From Sphingomonas sp. 7/4-4 (GTDB taxonomy: Bacteria; Pseudomonadota; Alphaproteobacteria; Sphingomonadales; Sphingomonadaceae), in the NCBI RefSeq assembly GCF_027941955.1, contig NZ_CP115960.1, forward strand, positions 2,914,001-2,978,000: DNA of 64,000 bases, in the 5' to 3' direction. A program made the translations under genes and the position numbers. This document shows, one piece after another, positions 28,447 to 41,130 of the stretch (its first letter is position 1; each line of letters starts with the position of its first letter). The notes under the pieces are model-generated. The model was not told the DNA's origin, did not search any database, and was given only the letters and a program-made list of their open reading frames with translations.

Positions 28447-30490
28447 CGCAGCCGGTAGCGGAGGCCCAGCCACAGCGTCCGCGGCGTCGCCCGCTCGATC
28501 ACGCCCGGCCCGCTGATCCCCGCCTCGACCCGCGCATCTGCGAGGTTCTCGGCGCGTCCCTCCACGCTCAGGTTTCGGGTGAGCGGCAGTGCGGCAACCG
28601 CGTCGAAGGTGAGCGCATCGGCGAGCTCGCGGCTGTTCTGGTCGTCCTCATACTGAGGCGAGGCATAACGCGCAGTGAGCGACGCACCGAGATCGCCGCG
28701 ATGCCAGGCCAAGGTCGCCGAGGCTTGATGCGTGGCGGTCTGCGCCGGGCGAAGATCGTCGAGCGCGGCGGCGCTGCCCGATGCGCGGACGCGTGCATCT
28801 ACAAACGCATATGACGCACCGATGCTGAGGGGCCCGCTTTCGAACCTGCCGTCCAGCTCGATACCGCGCGCCTCGACTGCATCGAGGTTCTGGCGCTGGC
28901 GATAGACGCCCGCCGCAGAGACGAAGCCGACTCCCGCAAAGGTGCCCGGCCCCTGGCGAGCGTGACATTGGCGATCGCATCGTCGAGCCGGTTCCAATAG
29001 CCGGTGGCGCGCAGCGTCAATTGCGGGACCGGACGCCAGTCGACACCGATCTCGGCACCGCTCAGCCGTTCGGGATCGAGCGCGGCGTTGGCGGCGGTCG
29101 CGTCGGCACCGACGCGGAACGGGCGGTACAATTCGTTGAGCGTGGGAAGCCGCCAGCCGCGATAGGCCGCGGCGCGCAAGGTGACGGGCCCGGCTGCGAA
29201 CGCTGCCCCGACCCGTCCGGTCGCTTCGGTTCCGCTGCGATCGGCAAAGGCCATGTCGGTCAGCGCCGCCCCGCCTGCAAGCGGCCGCTCGACCAGCGAA
29301 CCCTTGGTGATCGTCCAGCGATCGAGCCGCCCGCCGGCATTGAGCGTGAGCGCCCCTGCTTCGTAGCTCGCGTCGGCGAATCCGCCGATCGTAGTGCTTT
29401 CGCCTCCGGCGACCCGGCGGCGCGTCGGCGCGCGGGAGACGAAGGTGTAGAGCTCCTGCGTCCGGCCCGAGACATGCCGGACATCGCTGCCCAGCCGGAG
29501 CGTGATTCCGTTGCCGATCGGGGGTGCGATCTCGATGCGCCCGCCGACCCCCGTGGCCGGGACATTATATTGATCGAGCGTCGCAGTCGCCGTGGTGCGC
29601 GCATCGTCGACGCTGGCGAAACCGCTCGCGAACTGGCGGGTCTGGACATAGCCGAGCACCGACCATCCCCAATCGCCGCGCTTGACCAACCGGATGCTGG
29701 CATCGGCACCGTCGCTGGCGACGCGGGTGAAATCGACTCCGCGGTCGCGCCGGTCGGTGAAGCCCGAGACATTGGCCTGGAGTTCGGCGCCGCCGATGTC
29801 GACGACGCTGCGCAGCGCGAGGCTGGCCTGCTCGTACGGCGCGGCGCGATCGGCGGGGCCGCGATCCTCCTCGACCACGGGGATGAAGCCGTCGCCGCGC
29901 GCATATTGCCCGGCGAGCGTGACGAAGCCGGTGCCGAGCGTTGCCGAGGCCAATGCCGTCGCGTCGACGCTGTCGCGGCTGCCATAGGCCGCGCGGAGCC
30001 GGAGGGCGCCGAGATCGGCGGGCGATCCGCTGGTCAGGTCGATCGTGCCGGCGAGCGCGCCCGGCCCGGCATAGCCACTGCCCCCGCCGCGCGTGATGCG
30101 GACCGAAGCGAGCCGTTCGGGCAGATAGGCCGGGAACGCCACCCAGCCGCCGAACGGATCAGCCTGCGGCACACCATCGAGCATCACCAGCGCCCGGCTC
30201 GACGCATTGCCGCCGAGCCCGCGCAGCGTCACTCCCTGGCTGGTCGGATGCGCCGAGCGCGAATCGGAGCGGCGGAATTGCGCCACACCGGCGGCGTCGC
30301 GAAGCGCGTCCTCCAGCCGGTTGCTGGCGGTGGAAGTCAGCCGTTCGCGTTCGATGGTGACGATGTCGTACGCGGCTTCGCCGGGCGGCGCATCCAGTCC
30401 CCGGCCGGTGACCAGGATCTCGTTCGGATCGGTCTGCGCCAGCGCGGGCGTGGCGAGCAACAGACCCGCCCCGACGCCGAATCGCCTCAT
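28443..30490 (-). CDS. TonB-dependent outer-membrane receptor, frame broken once
   Basis: About 682 residues with a signal peptide (MRRFGVGAGLLLATPALAQ). The plug domain has RLEDALRDAAGVAQFRRSD, GVTLRGLGGNASSRALVML and RITRGGGSGYAGPGALAGTI. A 22-strand-like barrel follows, ending in TLWLGLRYRLR with a terminal Arg instead of the usual Phe. The frame breaks at a C-run (28950-28953): LARGRAPL should continue as PGTFAGVGFVSAAGVYRQ. One missing base explains it. The ATG at 30490 overlaps the maiA TGA, making it the last gene of the pdxJ operon. The ligand is not predictable. Confidence 0.88.
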
Positions 30491-31107
30491 TGGGGCGCCA
30501 CGCGGTCCGGATGCGCGGCGGCGAAGGCCTCGATCTCCTGTGCCGCCGCATCGGCGCGAACCAGCTTGGGGAACGCGTCGATCGAGGCGCCGAAGCGGCG
30601 CGCATTGAACATCTGGGGGACGAGGAACACGTCGGCGATATAGGGCGTGGCGCCGCCGAGGAACGGGCCGTCTCCCATCATTGCTTCCAATGCGGCGAAA
30701 CCCTCGGCGATCCAGTGGCGCGTCCATTCGTCGCGTGCGTCGTCCTCGATGCCCATCGCCTTGAGTCGCCGCATCACGCGCAGATTGTTGAGCGGATGGG
30801 TGTCGGCGGCGATCACCAGCGCCTGCGCCATCGCCGCGGCGCGGGCATCGGGATCGGCAGGGATCAGCCGCGGCTCCGGATAGCGCGCATCGAGCCACTC
30901 GATGATGGCGAGGCTCTGGGTCAGCACCTTGCCGTCGATCTCGAGCGCGGGAACGAAGCCCTGCGGATTGAGCGCGAGATGCTCGGGGCTGCGCTGCTCG
31001 TTCTCGAGCAGCATCACCTCGCGCCTTTCATACGCGACATGCTTCAGGTTGAGCGCGATACGGACACGATAGGCCGCGGACGAGCGAAAATAGTCATGGA
31101 GCAGCAT
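30487..31107 (-). CDS. maiA: Maleylacetoacetate isomerase (zeta-class glutathione transferase)
   Basis: 206 residues. The N-terminal thioredoxin-fold domain starts LHDYFRSSAAYRVRIALNLK, whose SSAAYRVR motif is the zeta-class glutathione site. QSLAIIEWLDARYPEPRLIP follows, and an alpha-helical C-terminal domain contains TPYIADVFLVPQMFNARRFG. It isomerises maleylacetoacetate to fumarylacetoacetate in tyrosine/homogentisate breakdown, but no other gene of that pathway is near; a general GST role is the alternative. Start at 31107 has GGGGAGG upstream. It runs open into the transporter frame before it because of a probable missing base, not a true fusion. Confidence 0.85.
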   Translation of the reverse strand: MLLHDYFRSSAAYRVRIALNLKHVAYERREVMLLENEQRSPEHLALNPQGFVPALEIDGKVLTQSLAIIEWLDARYPEPRLIPADPDARAAAMAQALVIAADTHPLNNLRVMRRLKAMGIEDDARDEWTRHWIAEGFAALEAMMGDGPFLGGATPYIADVFLVPQMFNARRFGASIDAFPKLVRADAAAQEIEAFAAAHPDRVAPQ

Positions 31108-31126
31108 GGGACCTCCCCGGGGTGGC

Positions 31127-32289
31127 TCAAGTAACGGGGGTTGCCCCGGCGGTTCCGCGATGGTTGCGGCGACGGTGTCGCGGTGGCGCACCCGCCAGTG
31201 GAAGGCGCGAGGCTCCCTGTCCTGCGCCTTCGCGGCGCGCTCGGCCTCGCTTTCGAGCGCGACCTTGATCATCGCGACGATCGGATCGGCGAGCGCCAGC
31301 CCCATGAAGCCGAACAGGGTGCTAGCGAGGATCTGCGCCGAGAGCGTGAGCGCGGGCGGCAGATCGACCGTCTTCTTGGCGACCAATGGGATCAGCACAT
31401 AACCGTCGAAGGTCTGCACGCCGAAATAGACTGCGATCGCCCAGAAGCCGGTATCGGTTCCCGCACTGAACCCCACCGAGATCATCAGCACCCCGCTGAC
31501 GAACGCGCCGATATTGGGGATGAAGGCGAGGATGCCGGTGATGATCCCGAGCAGCAGCGCCATCGGCACGCCGGCGATCGACAGCAGGATCCACGTCACC
31601 ACGCCTTCGAACACCATGCCGAGCAGGCGCCCCGCGAGCAGCACGCGCAGCATCCGCGCCATCCGGCCGATCGTCACCGAGAAATCGTCGCGCGCGGCGA
31701 CGGGCACCATCCATTGCAGCCCGCGCTCATAGATGCGCGGCTCGATCGCGACGAACAGGCCGATCGAAAGCACCATCAACAGGCTCGCGCCGGCGCCGAG
31801 CACCGATCCCACCGCGGAGGTCAGCCGCCCGATCGATCCGAGCGCCTGCTGCGCCATGCTGGTAATGTCGGCGCGTCCGGGCATCAGCCCCAGCCCCGAG
31901 ATCCACTCGACGACGCGGTTGCCCTGGACTTCCAGCGTGGTGCGGAGCTGCTCGGCCTGCAGCGCGATCTGGACTCCGGTCAGATAGAAGACGCTGCCGA
32001 TGAAGCCGAGCACGAACAATACGACGATCAGCAGCCGCAGCCCGCGCGGGATCGGCAGCACGCGGCCGAGCAGCCGCACGCCGCCGTCCAGCATCGACGC
32101 GACGACGAGTCCGCCGAAGATGATCAGCAGCGGCTGGATCAGCAGCACTACCAAGGCAACGCCGATGCCCAGCCCGAACCATACCGACGCCCGCTTCAGC
32201 TCGGCGCGCACGATCGGATCGCGCAGTTCGTTGGGGCCGGGCTCCTGCACGACCCGGATACCTTCGCTGTGCGGAGACTCGGCGGTCAT
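31127..32289 (-). CDS. AI-2E/PerM-family membrane transporter, stop masked by a frame break
   Basis: About 387 residues, seven to eight helices. GLVVASMLDGGVRLLGRV and GIITGILAFIPNIGAFVSGV are typical of the AI-2E exporter-like (UPF0118) family, whose members include autoinducer-2 exporters and Na+/H+ antiporters; the substrate here is unknown. The ATG at 32289 overlaps the lepB TGA. As read, the frame never stops and runs into maiA. One base added in the C-run at 31144-31147 ends the protein with PPGATPVT at 31127, leaving a normal RBS and start for maiA. Confidence 0.85.
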
Positions 32290-33170
32290 TTGGCCTCCTG
32301 TGTCGGGTGGAGCGACGTGCCGGCGCGCCCCGAACGGAACGACGCCGGCCAGCTCAGGGGATTCCAGCTCGCGCTGCCGTCCAGCGAGAAGGTGATGAAC
32401 TCGGCGCGGCCGCCGATATTCTCCCACGGCACCGGCCCGCCCAGCCCGTTCTGCGCGATCGAGAAGCGGCTGTCGGCGCTGTTGTCGCGATTGTCGCCCA
32501 TCAGGAACACGCGGTCCTTCGGCACGCGGATCTCGGCGAAATTGTCGCCCGGGCTCCAGCCGAGATCGACGGTGTCGTAGGAACGGCCATTGGGCAGCGT
32601 CTCGCGCACGATCGGCAAGCGGCAATAGGCCTTGCCGTCGGCGCCGCGGACCAGCCGGTCGCGATAATGGTCGGCGTCGCAGCGGGTATTGGCGTCGACC
32701 GGAATGTCGCGCGTGCCCGTGGCGCGGCGCGGGACCGCCTTGCCGTTCAGATAGACCACGCCTTCGCGCACCGCGATCGTGTCGCCCGGCAGCCCGATCA
32801 CGCGCTTGATATAGTCGGTCTCGGTGCCTGGCGGCGTCACGATCACCACGTCGCCGCGCTTCGGCAGGCTGCCGAACAGCCGGCCGGGCATAAACGGCAG
32901 CAGGTGGAAGGTCGGCGTAACGAAGCTGTAGCCATAGGGATATTTGGTGACGACCAACCGATCGCCGACCAGCAGCCCCGGCATCATCGATTCGGACGGG
33001 ATGTAGAAGGGCTTGGCGACGAGGCTGTGAAAGCCGAGCACGGCCAGCACCAGCCAGAATATGCCGCGCAATTCGGCCCACCAATCGGTGCCCCGGCGGG
33101 TCTCGGCCGCGTCCTCGTACAAACCCTCTTCGTGCGTCAACGCCAACTCATCCGCGACCAAGGTCATCAA
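32286..33170 (-). CDS. lepB: Signal peptidase I
   Basis: 294 residues. A short cytoplasmic N-terminus and one membrane span ([20 protein letters not shown]) are followed by box [14 protein letters not shown] with the nucleophilic Ser, box [19 protein letters not shown] segment with the general-base Lys ([11 protein letters not shown]), and box [12 protein letters not shown]. It cleaves Sec signal peptides at the outer face of the inner membrane. It overlaps acpS at its start and the AI-2E gene at its end by ATGA/TCAT overlaps, in the classical pdxJ-acpS-lepB order of alphaproteobacteria. rnc, which often follows, is absent. Confidence 0.96.
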   Translation of the reverse strand: MMTLVADELALTHEEGLYEDAAETRRGTDWWAELRGIFWLVLAVLGFHSLVAKPFYIPSESMMPGLLVGDRLVVTKYPYGYSFVTPTFHLLPFMPGRLFGSLPKRGDVVIVTPPGTETDYIKRVIGLPGDTIAVREGVVYLNGKAVPRRATGTRDIPVDANTRCDADHYRDRLVRGADGKAYCRLPIVRETLPNGRSYDTVDLGWSPGDNFAEIRVPKDRVFLMGDNRDNSADSRFSIAQNGLGGPVPWENIGGRAEFITFSLDGSASWNPLSWPASFRSGRAGTSLHPTQEAK

Positions 33171-33580
33171 TCGTCCTTCCCGACCGCGATCGCCTCGATC
33201 ATCACGCAGGCGAACGCCCAGGGATGATCGTCGGTCAGGGTGAGATGCACCTTCGCGACGTGGCCGTCGGGAGTGAGGGCGTCAAGCCTTGCCTTCGCTC
33301 CGCCGGTCAACGCCAGCGTCGGCGCCCCCGATGGCGCATTGACGACACCGATGTCCTTCAGGAACACGCCCTGCTTGAACCCGGTTCCGACCGCCTTGGA
33401 AAACGCCTCCTTGGCGGCGAAGCGCTTGGCCAAAGTCGCGGCGTAATTGTGCGGCCGGCGCGCGGCCTTCTTGATCTCGATCTCGGTGAAGGCGCGCTGC
33501 TCGAAACGGGCGCCGAAGCGGTCGAGCGAGGACTGGATCCGCTCGATGTTGCAGAGGTCGGAACCGAGACCGAGGATCAC
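33167..33580 (-). CDS. acpS: Holo-[acyl-carrier-protein] synthase
   Basis: 137 residues. [16 protein letters not shown] (Mg-binding Asp) and [15 protein letters not shown] (the AKEAxxKAxG motif) identify it. It transfers 4'-phosphopantetheine from CoA to ACP for fatty-acid synthesis. Start and stop overlap pdxJ and lepB by 4 bp each. Confidence 0.95.
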   Translation of the reverse strand: MILGLGSDLCNIERIQSSLDRFGARFEQRAFTEIEIKKAARRPHNYAATLAKRFAAKEAFSKAVGTGFKQGVFLKDIGVVNAPSGAPTLALTGGAKARLDALTPDGHVAKVHLTLTDDHPWAFACVMIEAIAVGKDD

Positions 33581-34305
33581 CGCGCCGAATCCATCAGCGC
33601 GCGCATGCGCTGCACCACCGGTGCCAGCCCCTCGAAGATCGCTTCGCCGATCAGGAAATGGCCGATGTTGAGCTCCATCACCTGCGGGATCGCGGCGATG
33701 GGGACGACATTGTCGAAGGTCAGGCCGTGACCCGCATGCGGCTCGAGCCCGGCCTTGGCGGCGAGGGCGGCGGCGTCGGCGATGCGGCGCAGCTCGCCGG
33801 CGCGCTCTTCCTCGGCCAGTTCGCAGTAACGCCCGGTGTGAAGCTCGACGACGGGCGCCCCGAGGCGGAGCGCCGCGTCGATCTGGCGCTCGTCGGGCTC
33901 GATGAACAGCGAGACACGGCTGCCGTTTTCACGCAATTTCGCCACCATCGGCGCGAGGTGATTGTGCTGGCCGGCGGCGTCGAGACCGCCCTCGGTGGTG
34001 CGCTCCTCGCGCTTTTCGGGGACGATGCAGACGGCGTGCGGGCGATGGCGCAGCGCGATCGCGAGCATCTCTTCGGTGGCCGCCATTTCGAGATTGAGCG
34101 GGATCGTCAGCTCGGCGGAGAGCCGGGCGATGTCGTCGTCGGTGATGTGGCGGCGATCCTCGCGCAGATGCGCGGTGATGCCGTCGGCACCGGCCTCGGC
34201 GGCGAGCAGGGCCGCACGCACCGGATCGGGATAGCCCGATCCGCGCGCATTCCGCACGGTCGCCACGTGATCGATGTTGAGGCCGAGGCGAAGTCTGTTG
34301 GTCAT
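33577..34305 (-). CDS. pdxJ: Pyridoxine 5'-phosphate synthase
   Basis: 242 residues of the PdxJ TIM barrel: [59 protein letters not shown] and [16 protein letters not shown]. It condenses 1-deoxyxylulose 5-phosphate with 3-amino-2-oxopropyl phosphate, the last step of de novo vitamin B6 synthesis. Start at 34305 ([12 protein letters not shown]) is preferred over an in-frame extension through the upstream repeat. First gene of the leftward operon to the TonB receptor. Confidence 0.96.
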   Translation of the reverse strand: MTNRLRLGLNIDHVATVRNARGSGYPDPVRAALLAAEAGADGITAHLREDRRHITDDDIARLSAELTIPLNLEMAATEEMLAIALRHRPHAVCIVPEKREERTTEGGLDAAGQHNHLAPMVAKLRENGSRVSLFIEPDERQIDAALRLGAPVVELHTGRYCELAEEERAGELRRIADAAALAAKAGLEPHAGHGLTFDNVVPIAAIPQVMELNIGHFLIGEAIFEGLAPVVQRMRALMDSAR

Positions 34306-34313
34306 CAACCCCT

Positions 34314-34390
34314 CCGTTCGTGTCGAGCGAAGTCGAGACACATTGGCGAGCGCTTCGGATGCGTTTCTCGACTGCGCTCGAAACGAACGG
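34314..34390. repeat. Palindromic repeat (GTTCGTGTCGAGCG type) between pyrE and pdxJ
   Basis: CCGTTCGTGTCGAGCGAAG (from 34314) is inverted at CTGCGCTCGAAACGAACGG (to 34390), enclosing GAGCGCTTC. This is a different family from the CT-rich and CCGGCGAA types. It starts 8 bp upstream of the pdxJ start, so it must lie in the pdxJ leader if transcription comes from pyrE. Confidence 0.75.
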
Positions 34391-34411
34391 CGGAAGGGTG
34401 GCAGATTTGCT

Positions 34412-34996
34412 TCATGCGCTCGCCCGGCTTCCCGGCTTGATCGCCGGGATCGCTGCGAGCTCGGGCGGCAGCGCGTCGGGTTCGTAGGTGGGAACGTCGA
34501 GCTGGAGCAGCGAGAAGAACGGCACTTCGAACACTGCATTGCCGCCCGAGCGATCGACCAGCGACGCCATCGCGATCACCTGGCCGCCGGCTTCCTCGAT
34601 CGCCCTGATCGCCTCGCGCGAGGAGAGGCCCGTGGTGACGACGTCCTCCATCATCAGCACTTTCTGGCCGGCCGCGAGACGAAAACCGCGGCGCAGCTCG
34701 AAGGTGCCGGTGGGGCGTTCGACGAACATCGCCTCGACGCCGAGCGCACGCGCCATTTCGTGCCCGGCGATAACCCCGCCCATCGCCGGCGACACCACTG
34801 CCGTGATCTGCGCGCGAAGATCGGCGGGGATGCGCGCGGCGAGCGCCTCGGCCAGCCGGCTCCCGCGCTTCGGATCCATCAGCACCCGCGCACACTGGAG
34901 GTAACGCGAGCTTCTGAGCCCCGAGGAAAGGATGAAATGACCCTCGAGCAGCGCGTCCGCGGCGCGGAACTCCTCCAGAATCTCGTCTCGGGTCAA
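34412..34996 (-). CDS. pyrE: Orotate phosphoribosyltransferase
   Basis: 194 residues from a TTG start at 34996, chosen because the family begins [20 protein letters not shown] and GGAG lies 8 bp upstream; a GTG at 35029 is the alternative. LVMDPKRG-like substrate loop, [19 protein letters not shown] and the PRPP-binding [17 protein letters not shown] are intact. It makes OMP from orotate and PRPP in pyrimidine synthesis. Same direction as pdxJ, 106 bp before it with a repeat between. Confidence 0.93.
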   Translation of the reverse strand: MTRDEILEEFRAADALLEGHFILSSGLRSSRYLQCARVLMDPKRGSRLAEALAARIPADLRAQITAVVSPAMGGVIAGHEMARALGVEAMFVERPTGTFELRRGFRLAAGQKVLMMEDVVTTGLSSREAIRAIEEAGGQVIAMASLVDRSGGNAVFEVPFFSLLQLDVPTYEPDALPPELAAIPAIKPGSRASA

Positions 34997-35073
34997 CGCA
35001 GGCACTCCTTCAGCTCCAGGCGGCGGCACTCTTAAGGGGGCACCCCGTCACCGCAACGGCCATGCAAAAAGGG

Positions 35074-35101
35074 TTGAGAATGGGGTCGAGCGGGGTATAG
35101 G
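35074..35101 (+). promoter_or_regulatory. Sigma-70-like promoter candidate for the cytochrome oxidase genes
   Basis: TTGAGA (35074-35079) and TATAGG (35096-35101) are separated by 16 bp, about 70 bp upstream of coxB. The elements are unusually good for this GC-rich genome. Confidence 0.45.
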
Positions 35102-35171
35102 CCCCTGACTCGGTTCCTTTCCTTTTTCTCTCGCCTACGGCGCAGCCACGCGAACAGGGTGAATATACAAG

Positions 35172-37970
<2,799 letters not shown>

Positions 37971-37995
37971 GCATTCGCCGAAAGGCAGACGCAAG

Positions 37996-38027
37996 CGCCC
38001 CGGGGAAACTCCGGGGCGTTTTCGTTT
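37996..38027 (+). terminator. Rho-independent terminator after ctaD
   Basis: CGCCCCGG / CCGGGGCG, a perfect 8-bp stem with a 7-base loop, followed by TTTTCGTTT. It separates coxB-ctaD from the following serine hydrolase and assembly genes. Confidence 0.8.
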
Positions 38028-38112
38028 GGGCGCTGGCGAACTGTATTGCCCTTGTGAGGCACAAGGCCGCACGATACCTTCGTGATGCGATTCCATCGCG
38101 GGAGAATGCAAA

Positions 38113-39205
38113 ATGCGCCTCGTCTTGCTCGGCCGGGTCATCGCGCTGGTCGCGATCGCCGCACCCTCCTCGGCGCAACGGCGGTACGCGATGCTCCCGC
38201 CGCTGCCAGCGAGACCGGCTTTACTGCCGCCGATGGCGTGGTTCTCGACGAAATGCGCAAGCAGCACATCCCCGGAGTCGCGCTCACCATCCTGCGTGAC
38301 GGCAAGATCATCCATCAGGCGGGCTTCGGCGTCGCCGATCTCGAGCAGGATCTGCCCGTCCGCGCCGATACCGTGTTCAACATCGGCTCGCTCAGCAAGC
38401 AGTTCCTTGCCGAGGGGATTCTGCTGCTGGTCCAGGACGGCAAGGTCGCGCTCGACGCACCGGTGTCGCTTTATCTGCCCGATGCGCCGGCAAGCTGGTC
38501 GGCGATCACGATCCGCCATTTGCTCAGCCACACCGCCGGGCTCATCCGCGAAGCGCCGGGCTTCGACGGCGACAAGGTACAGAGCGACATCCAGGTCATT
38601 CGCTCGGCCTATGGCGTGCCGCTGAACGCCCCGACCGGCACGCGATTCGAATATAGCAATCTCGGCTATTTCATCCTCGCCGAAGTGATCAGCCGTACCT
38701 CGGGCAAGCCCTGGCCCGCCTTCTTCGCCGAGCGCATCTTTAGGCCGCTTGGCATGAACGCGACGCGACCGACCAGCCTGACCGACCTGATCCCGCATCG
38801 TGCGCGCGGCTATTCCTGGGGGAGGGGCGCCTCCTAAACGCGCAATCCTATCTGGCGCTTCGCCCGAGCGGCGCCTTCACCTCGACCGCGGCCGATCTCG
38901 CCAAATGGGAAGCCGTGCTGGCGCGAGGCGGCCTCACCGGCGGCGCACCGCGCGCGGCGATGTGGACTCCGGCGAAGCTCTCCAGCGGTGAAGCCGCCCC
39001 TTATGGTTTCGGCTGGCGGCTCGAATCGGTCGAGGGTCATGCCGAGATCGGCCATGGCGGCAGCCTGCCCGGCTTTCGTTCCTATTATGCGCGCTATCCC
39101 GAGGCGAAGCTGGCGATCATCGTGCTGACCAACAATGGCGGCGCCGAACCGCGCGAAATCGCCCGCGGAATTGCGAAGGTCATGCTGGCGAAGCCCGGCG
39201 CCTAG
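38113..39205 (+). CDS. Beta-lactamase-fold serine hydrolase, frame broken twice
   Basis: About 363 residues. A signal peptide (MRLVLLGRVIALVAIAAPSSA) leads, after one added A at 38177, into TAVRDAPAAAS and the class C beta-lactamase-like domain: NIGSLSKQF (SxxK), FEYSNLGYF (YxN) and EIGHGGSLPGF (the KTG-equivalent HGG). A second break at the G-run 38818-38822 separates GYSWG from EGRLLNAQSYLALRPSG; one added G rejoins it to 39205. Periplasmic esterase, D-peptidase or beta-lactamase-like. It sits between ctaD and ctaB without an obvious link to oxidase assembly; a strong terminator precedes it. Confidence 0.82.
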
Positions 39206-39256
39206 ATTGCGGCCCTTTCGCCTTTCGCAAGCGGGGCTTATAGCGCCTCGCGAGTC

Positions 39257-40158
39257 ATGACCACCACCGCCGCCCCCATCGCCCTTCCCGCCGACTGGCG
39301 CGATTTCCTTGCGCTCACCAAGCCGCGGGTGATGACGCTCGTCGTGTTCACCGGGCTGTGCGGGATGCTCGCCGCACCCGTGCCGATCCATCCGATCCTC
39401 GGTTTCACCGCGATCCTGTGCATCGCATTGGGCGCGGGCGCGGCCGGCGCGCTCAACCAATGGTACGAGGCCGATCTCGATTCCAAGATGCGCCGCACCC
39501 AGGGCCGGCCGCTGCCCGCTGGGCGGATGGACCGCCAGTCGGCGCTGCATTTCGGCGTGGGTCTCGCCTGTTTCAGCCTCGCACTCATGTATTTCGCGAT
39601 CAACTTGGCCGCGACAGTCATCCTCGCCGTCTCGATCCTGTTCTACGTCTTCGTCTACACGATCTGGCTCAAGCGCCGCACGCCGCAGAACATCGTCATC
39701 GGCGGTGCCGCGGGCGCCTTCCCGCCGCTGATCGGCTGGGCCGCGGCGACGGGGACGTCGCGCTGCTGCCGGTGCTGCTCTTCGCCTTGATCTTCCTGTG
39801 GACGCCGCCGCATTTCTGGGCGCTCGCATTGTTCGTGAAGACCGATTACGCCAATGCCGGCGTGCCGATGCTGCCGGTGGTGGCGGGCGAGCGCAGCACG
39901 CGCACCCAGATCGGGCTCTACACGCTGCCGATGGTCGCCGCGGCGATCGCGCCCTGGCCGCTGGGCCTCACCGGTGCGCTCTATGGCTGGTCGGCGGTTC
40001 TGCTCAACGCGATCTTCCTCGGCCTCGTCGCGCAGGTGACCTTTCGCAACTCGGTCCCGGACGACACGATGGCGCCCGAGAAGCGGCTGTTCAAATATTC
40101 GATTCTGTATCTTTTCCTGATGTTCGGCGCACTGGTCGCCGATAGGTGGTTTGCATGA
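39257..40158 (+). CDS. ctaB: Protoheme IX farnesyltransferase, frame broken once
   Basis: About 300 residues, eight to nine helices of the UbiA superfamily. The first Asp-rich motif is [19 protein letters not shown] (substrate and Mg binding). After GWAAATG (39750) the protein continues one base out of frame as [20 protein letters not shown] and the second motif [15 protein letters not shown]. One G added to GGGG at 39751-39754 restores it. It makes heme O from heme B, the precursor of heme A used by CtaD. It overlaps the next small gene by ATGA. Confidence 0.92.
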
Positions 40159-40295
40159 GCGATATCGACCAGACCAATCTGATCCGTGCCCGCCAGCGTT
40201 CGCGCGCGCGGATCATGGGCGTGCTGCTCGCGGTGTTCGTCGTCCTCGTCTTCGCGATTTCGATCGTGAAGATCACGCAAGGCTACGGCCCGTGA
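40155..40295 (+). CDS. Small single-span protein of the oxidase locus (CoxF-like)
   Basis: 46 residues: a polar N-terminus ([19 protein letters not shown]), one hydrophobic helix rich in Val and Leu, and a short tail ending ITQGYGP. Its position between ctaB and ctaG, with 4-bp overlaps on both sides, matches the tiny unnamed or CoxF-type gene of alphaproteobacterial oxidase operons. The role is probably in oxidase assembly. Confidence 0.72.
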   Translation: MSDIDQTNLIRARQRSRARIMGVLLAVFVVLVFAISIVKITQGYGP

Positions 40296-40825
40296 CGCGC
40301 AACCTGCGCACCGCATTGCTCGCCGCACTCGGCGTCTGCACGATGACCGGGGTCGGCTTCGCCAGCGTCCCGCTCTACCGGATGTTCTGCGAAGTGACCG
40401 GGCTCAACGGCACCACCCAGCGCGGCCTGCGCGCGCCGGGCACCACCGGCCAGAAGGTGACCGTGGCGTTCGACAGCAACGTCAGCAGCAAGTTGCCGTG
40501 GAAGTTCGAGCCGGAACGCCGTGCCGACACGATCGACATCGGGGGCCGCGACATGGCGTTCTTCAAGGCGAAGAACCTCTCGGACAAGCCCGTCACCGGC
40601 ACCGCGACGTTCAACGTCACCCCCGCCGCGGCAGGCAAATATTTCACCAAGATCCAGTGCTTCTGCTTCACCCAGCAGACGCTCCAGCCGGGCGAGGAAG
40701 TCCGCATGCCGGTGATCTTCTACGTCGATCCGGCGATCCAGAACGATCCCGACGCGAAGGACATTCAGGAGATCACGCTCTCCTATACATTTTACCCGGT
40801 GGATTCCGGGAAAACCTCCAGCTGA
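40292..40825 (+). CDS. ctaG: Cytochrome c oxidase assembly protein Cox11/CtaG
   Basis: 177 residues from a GTG overlapping the previous stop. One N-terminal membrane anchor (LLAALGVCTMTGVGFASVPL) is followed by LYRMFCEVTGLNGTTQRG and the copper-binding CFCF motif (KIQCFCFTQQTL) in the Ig-like periplasmic domain. It delivers copper to CuB of subunit I. The gene ends 3 bp before a large branched palindrome. Confidence 0.95.
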   Translation: MTRNLRTALLAALGVCTMTGVGFASVPLYRMFCEVTGLNGTTQRGLRAPGTTGQKVTVAFDSNVSSKLPWKFEPERRADTIDIGGRDMAFFKAKNLSDKPVTGTATFNVTPAAAGKYFTKIQCFCFTQQTLQPGEEVRMPVIFYVDPAIQNDPDAKDIQEITLSYTFYPVDSGKTSS

Positions 40826-40827
40826 GA

Positions 40828-41092
40828 GCTCGAATCCGCTTCCCGCAATGGTCGGGACGGAGGCGGATTTGCCCGCTGAGTAGAAGCGAGGAGTGAGCGA
40901 TGCCAAAGCATCGTGATCGACGAGCGACGCCCTTCAGCGGGCAAATCCGCCCCGCCGCTTCGCGGTCGCCCGTAGCAGGCCGCCGGACGGCGTCAGCCGG
41001 CTTGCCCGGGCATACCAGCCCGGTCGGCGCCGCCTTCCTTGCCGGCGACCTGCTACGGGCGATCACGACCGTTGCGGGAAGCGGATTCGAGC
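40828..41092. repeat. 265-bp branched palindrome (three-way junction architecture) between ctaG and ctaE
   Basis: Outer arms 40828-40854 and 41066-41092 are inverted with 26 of 27 positions matching (GCTCGAATCCGCTTCCCGCA type). Inside, arms 40863-40879 and 40934-40950 form a perfect 17-bp stem, and 40967-40979 with 41049-41061 form a 13-bp stem. The first inner loop contains CGATGC-CAAA-GCATCG. It fills this 305-bp gap; I see no gene in it. Transcribed as read-through, it would fold into a large clover-shaped RNA. Confidence 0.8.
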
Positions 41093-41130
41093 CCTAAAGC
41101 AGCGCCAAACCAAGGAACAGGGACGAGCCG

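Noticed and set aside
30487..33084. A single 865-residue transporter-glutathione transferase fusion
   Set aside because: It would include lepB antisense-like sequence at its start, an internal RBS and two independent complete families; a missing base explains the open frame.
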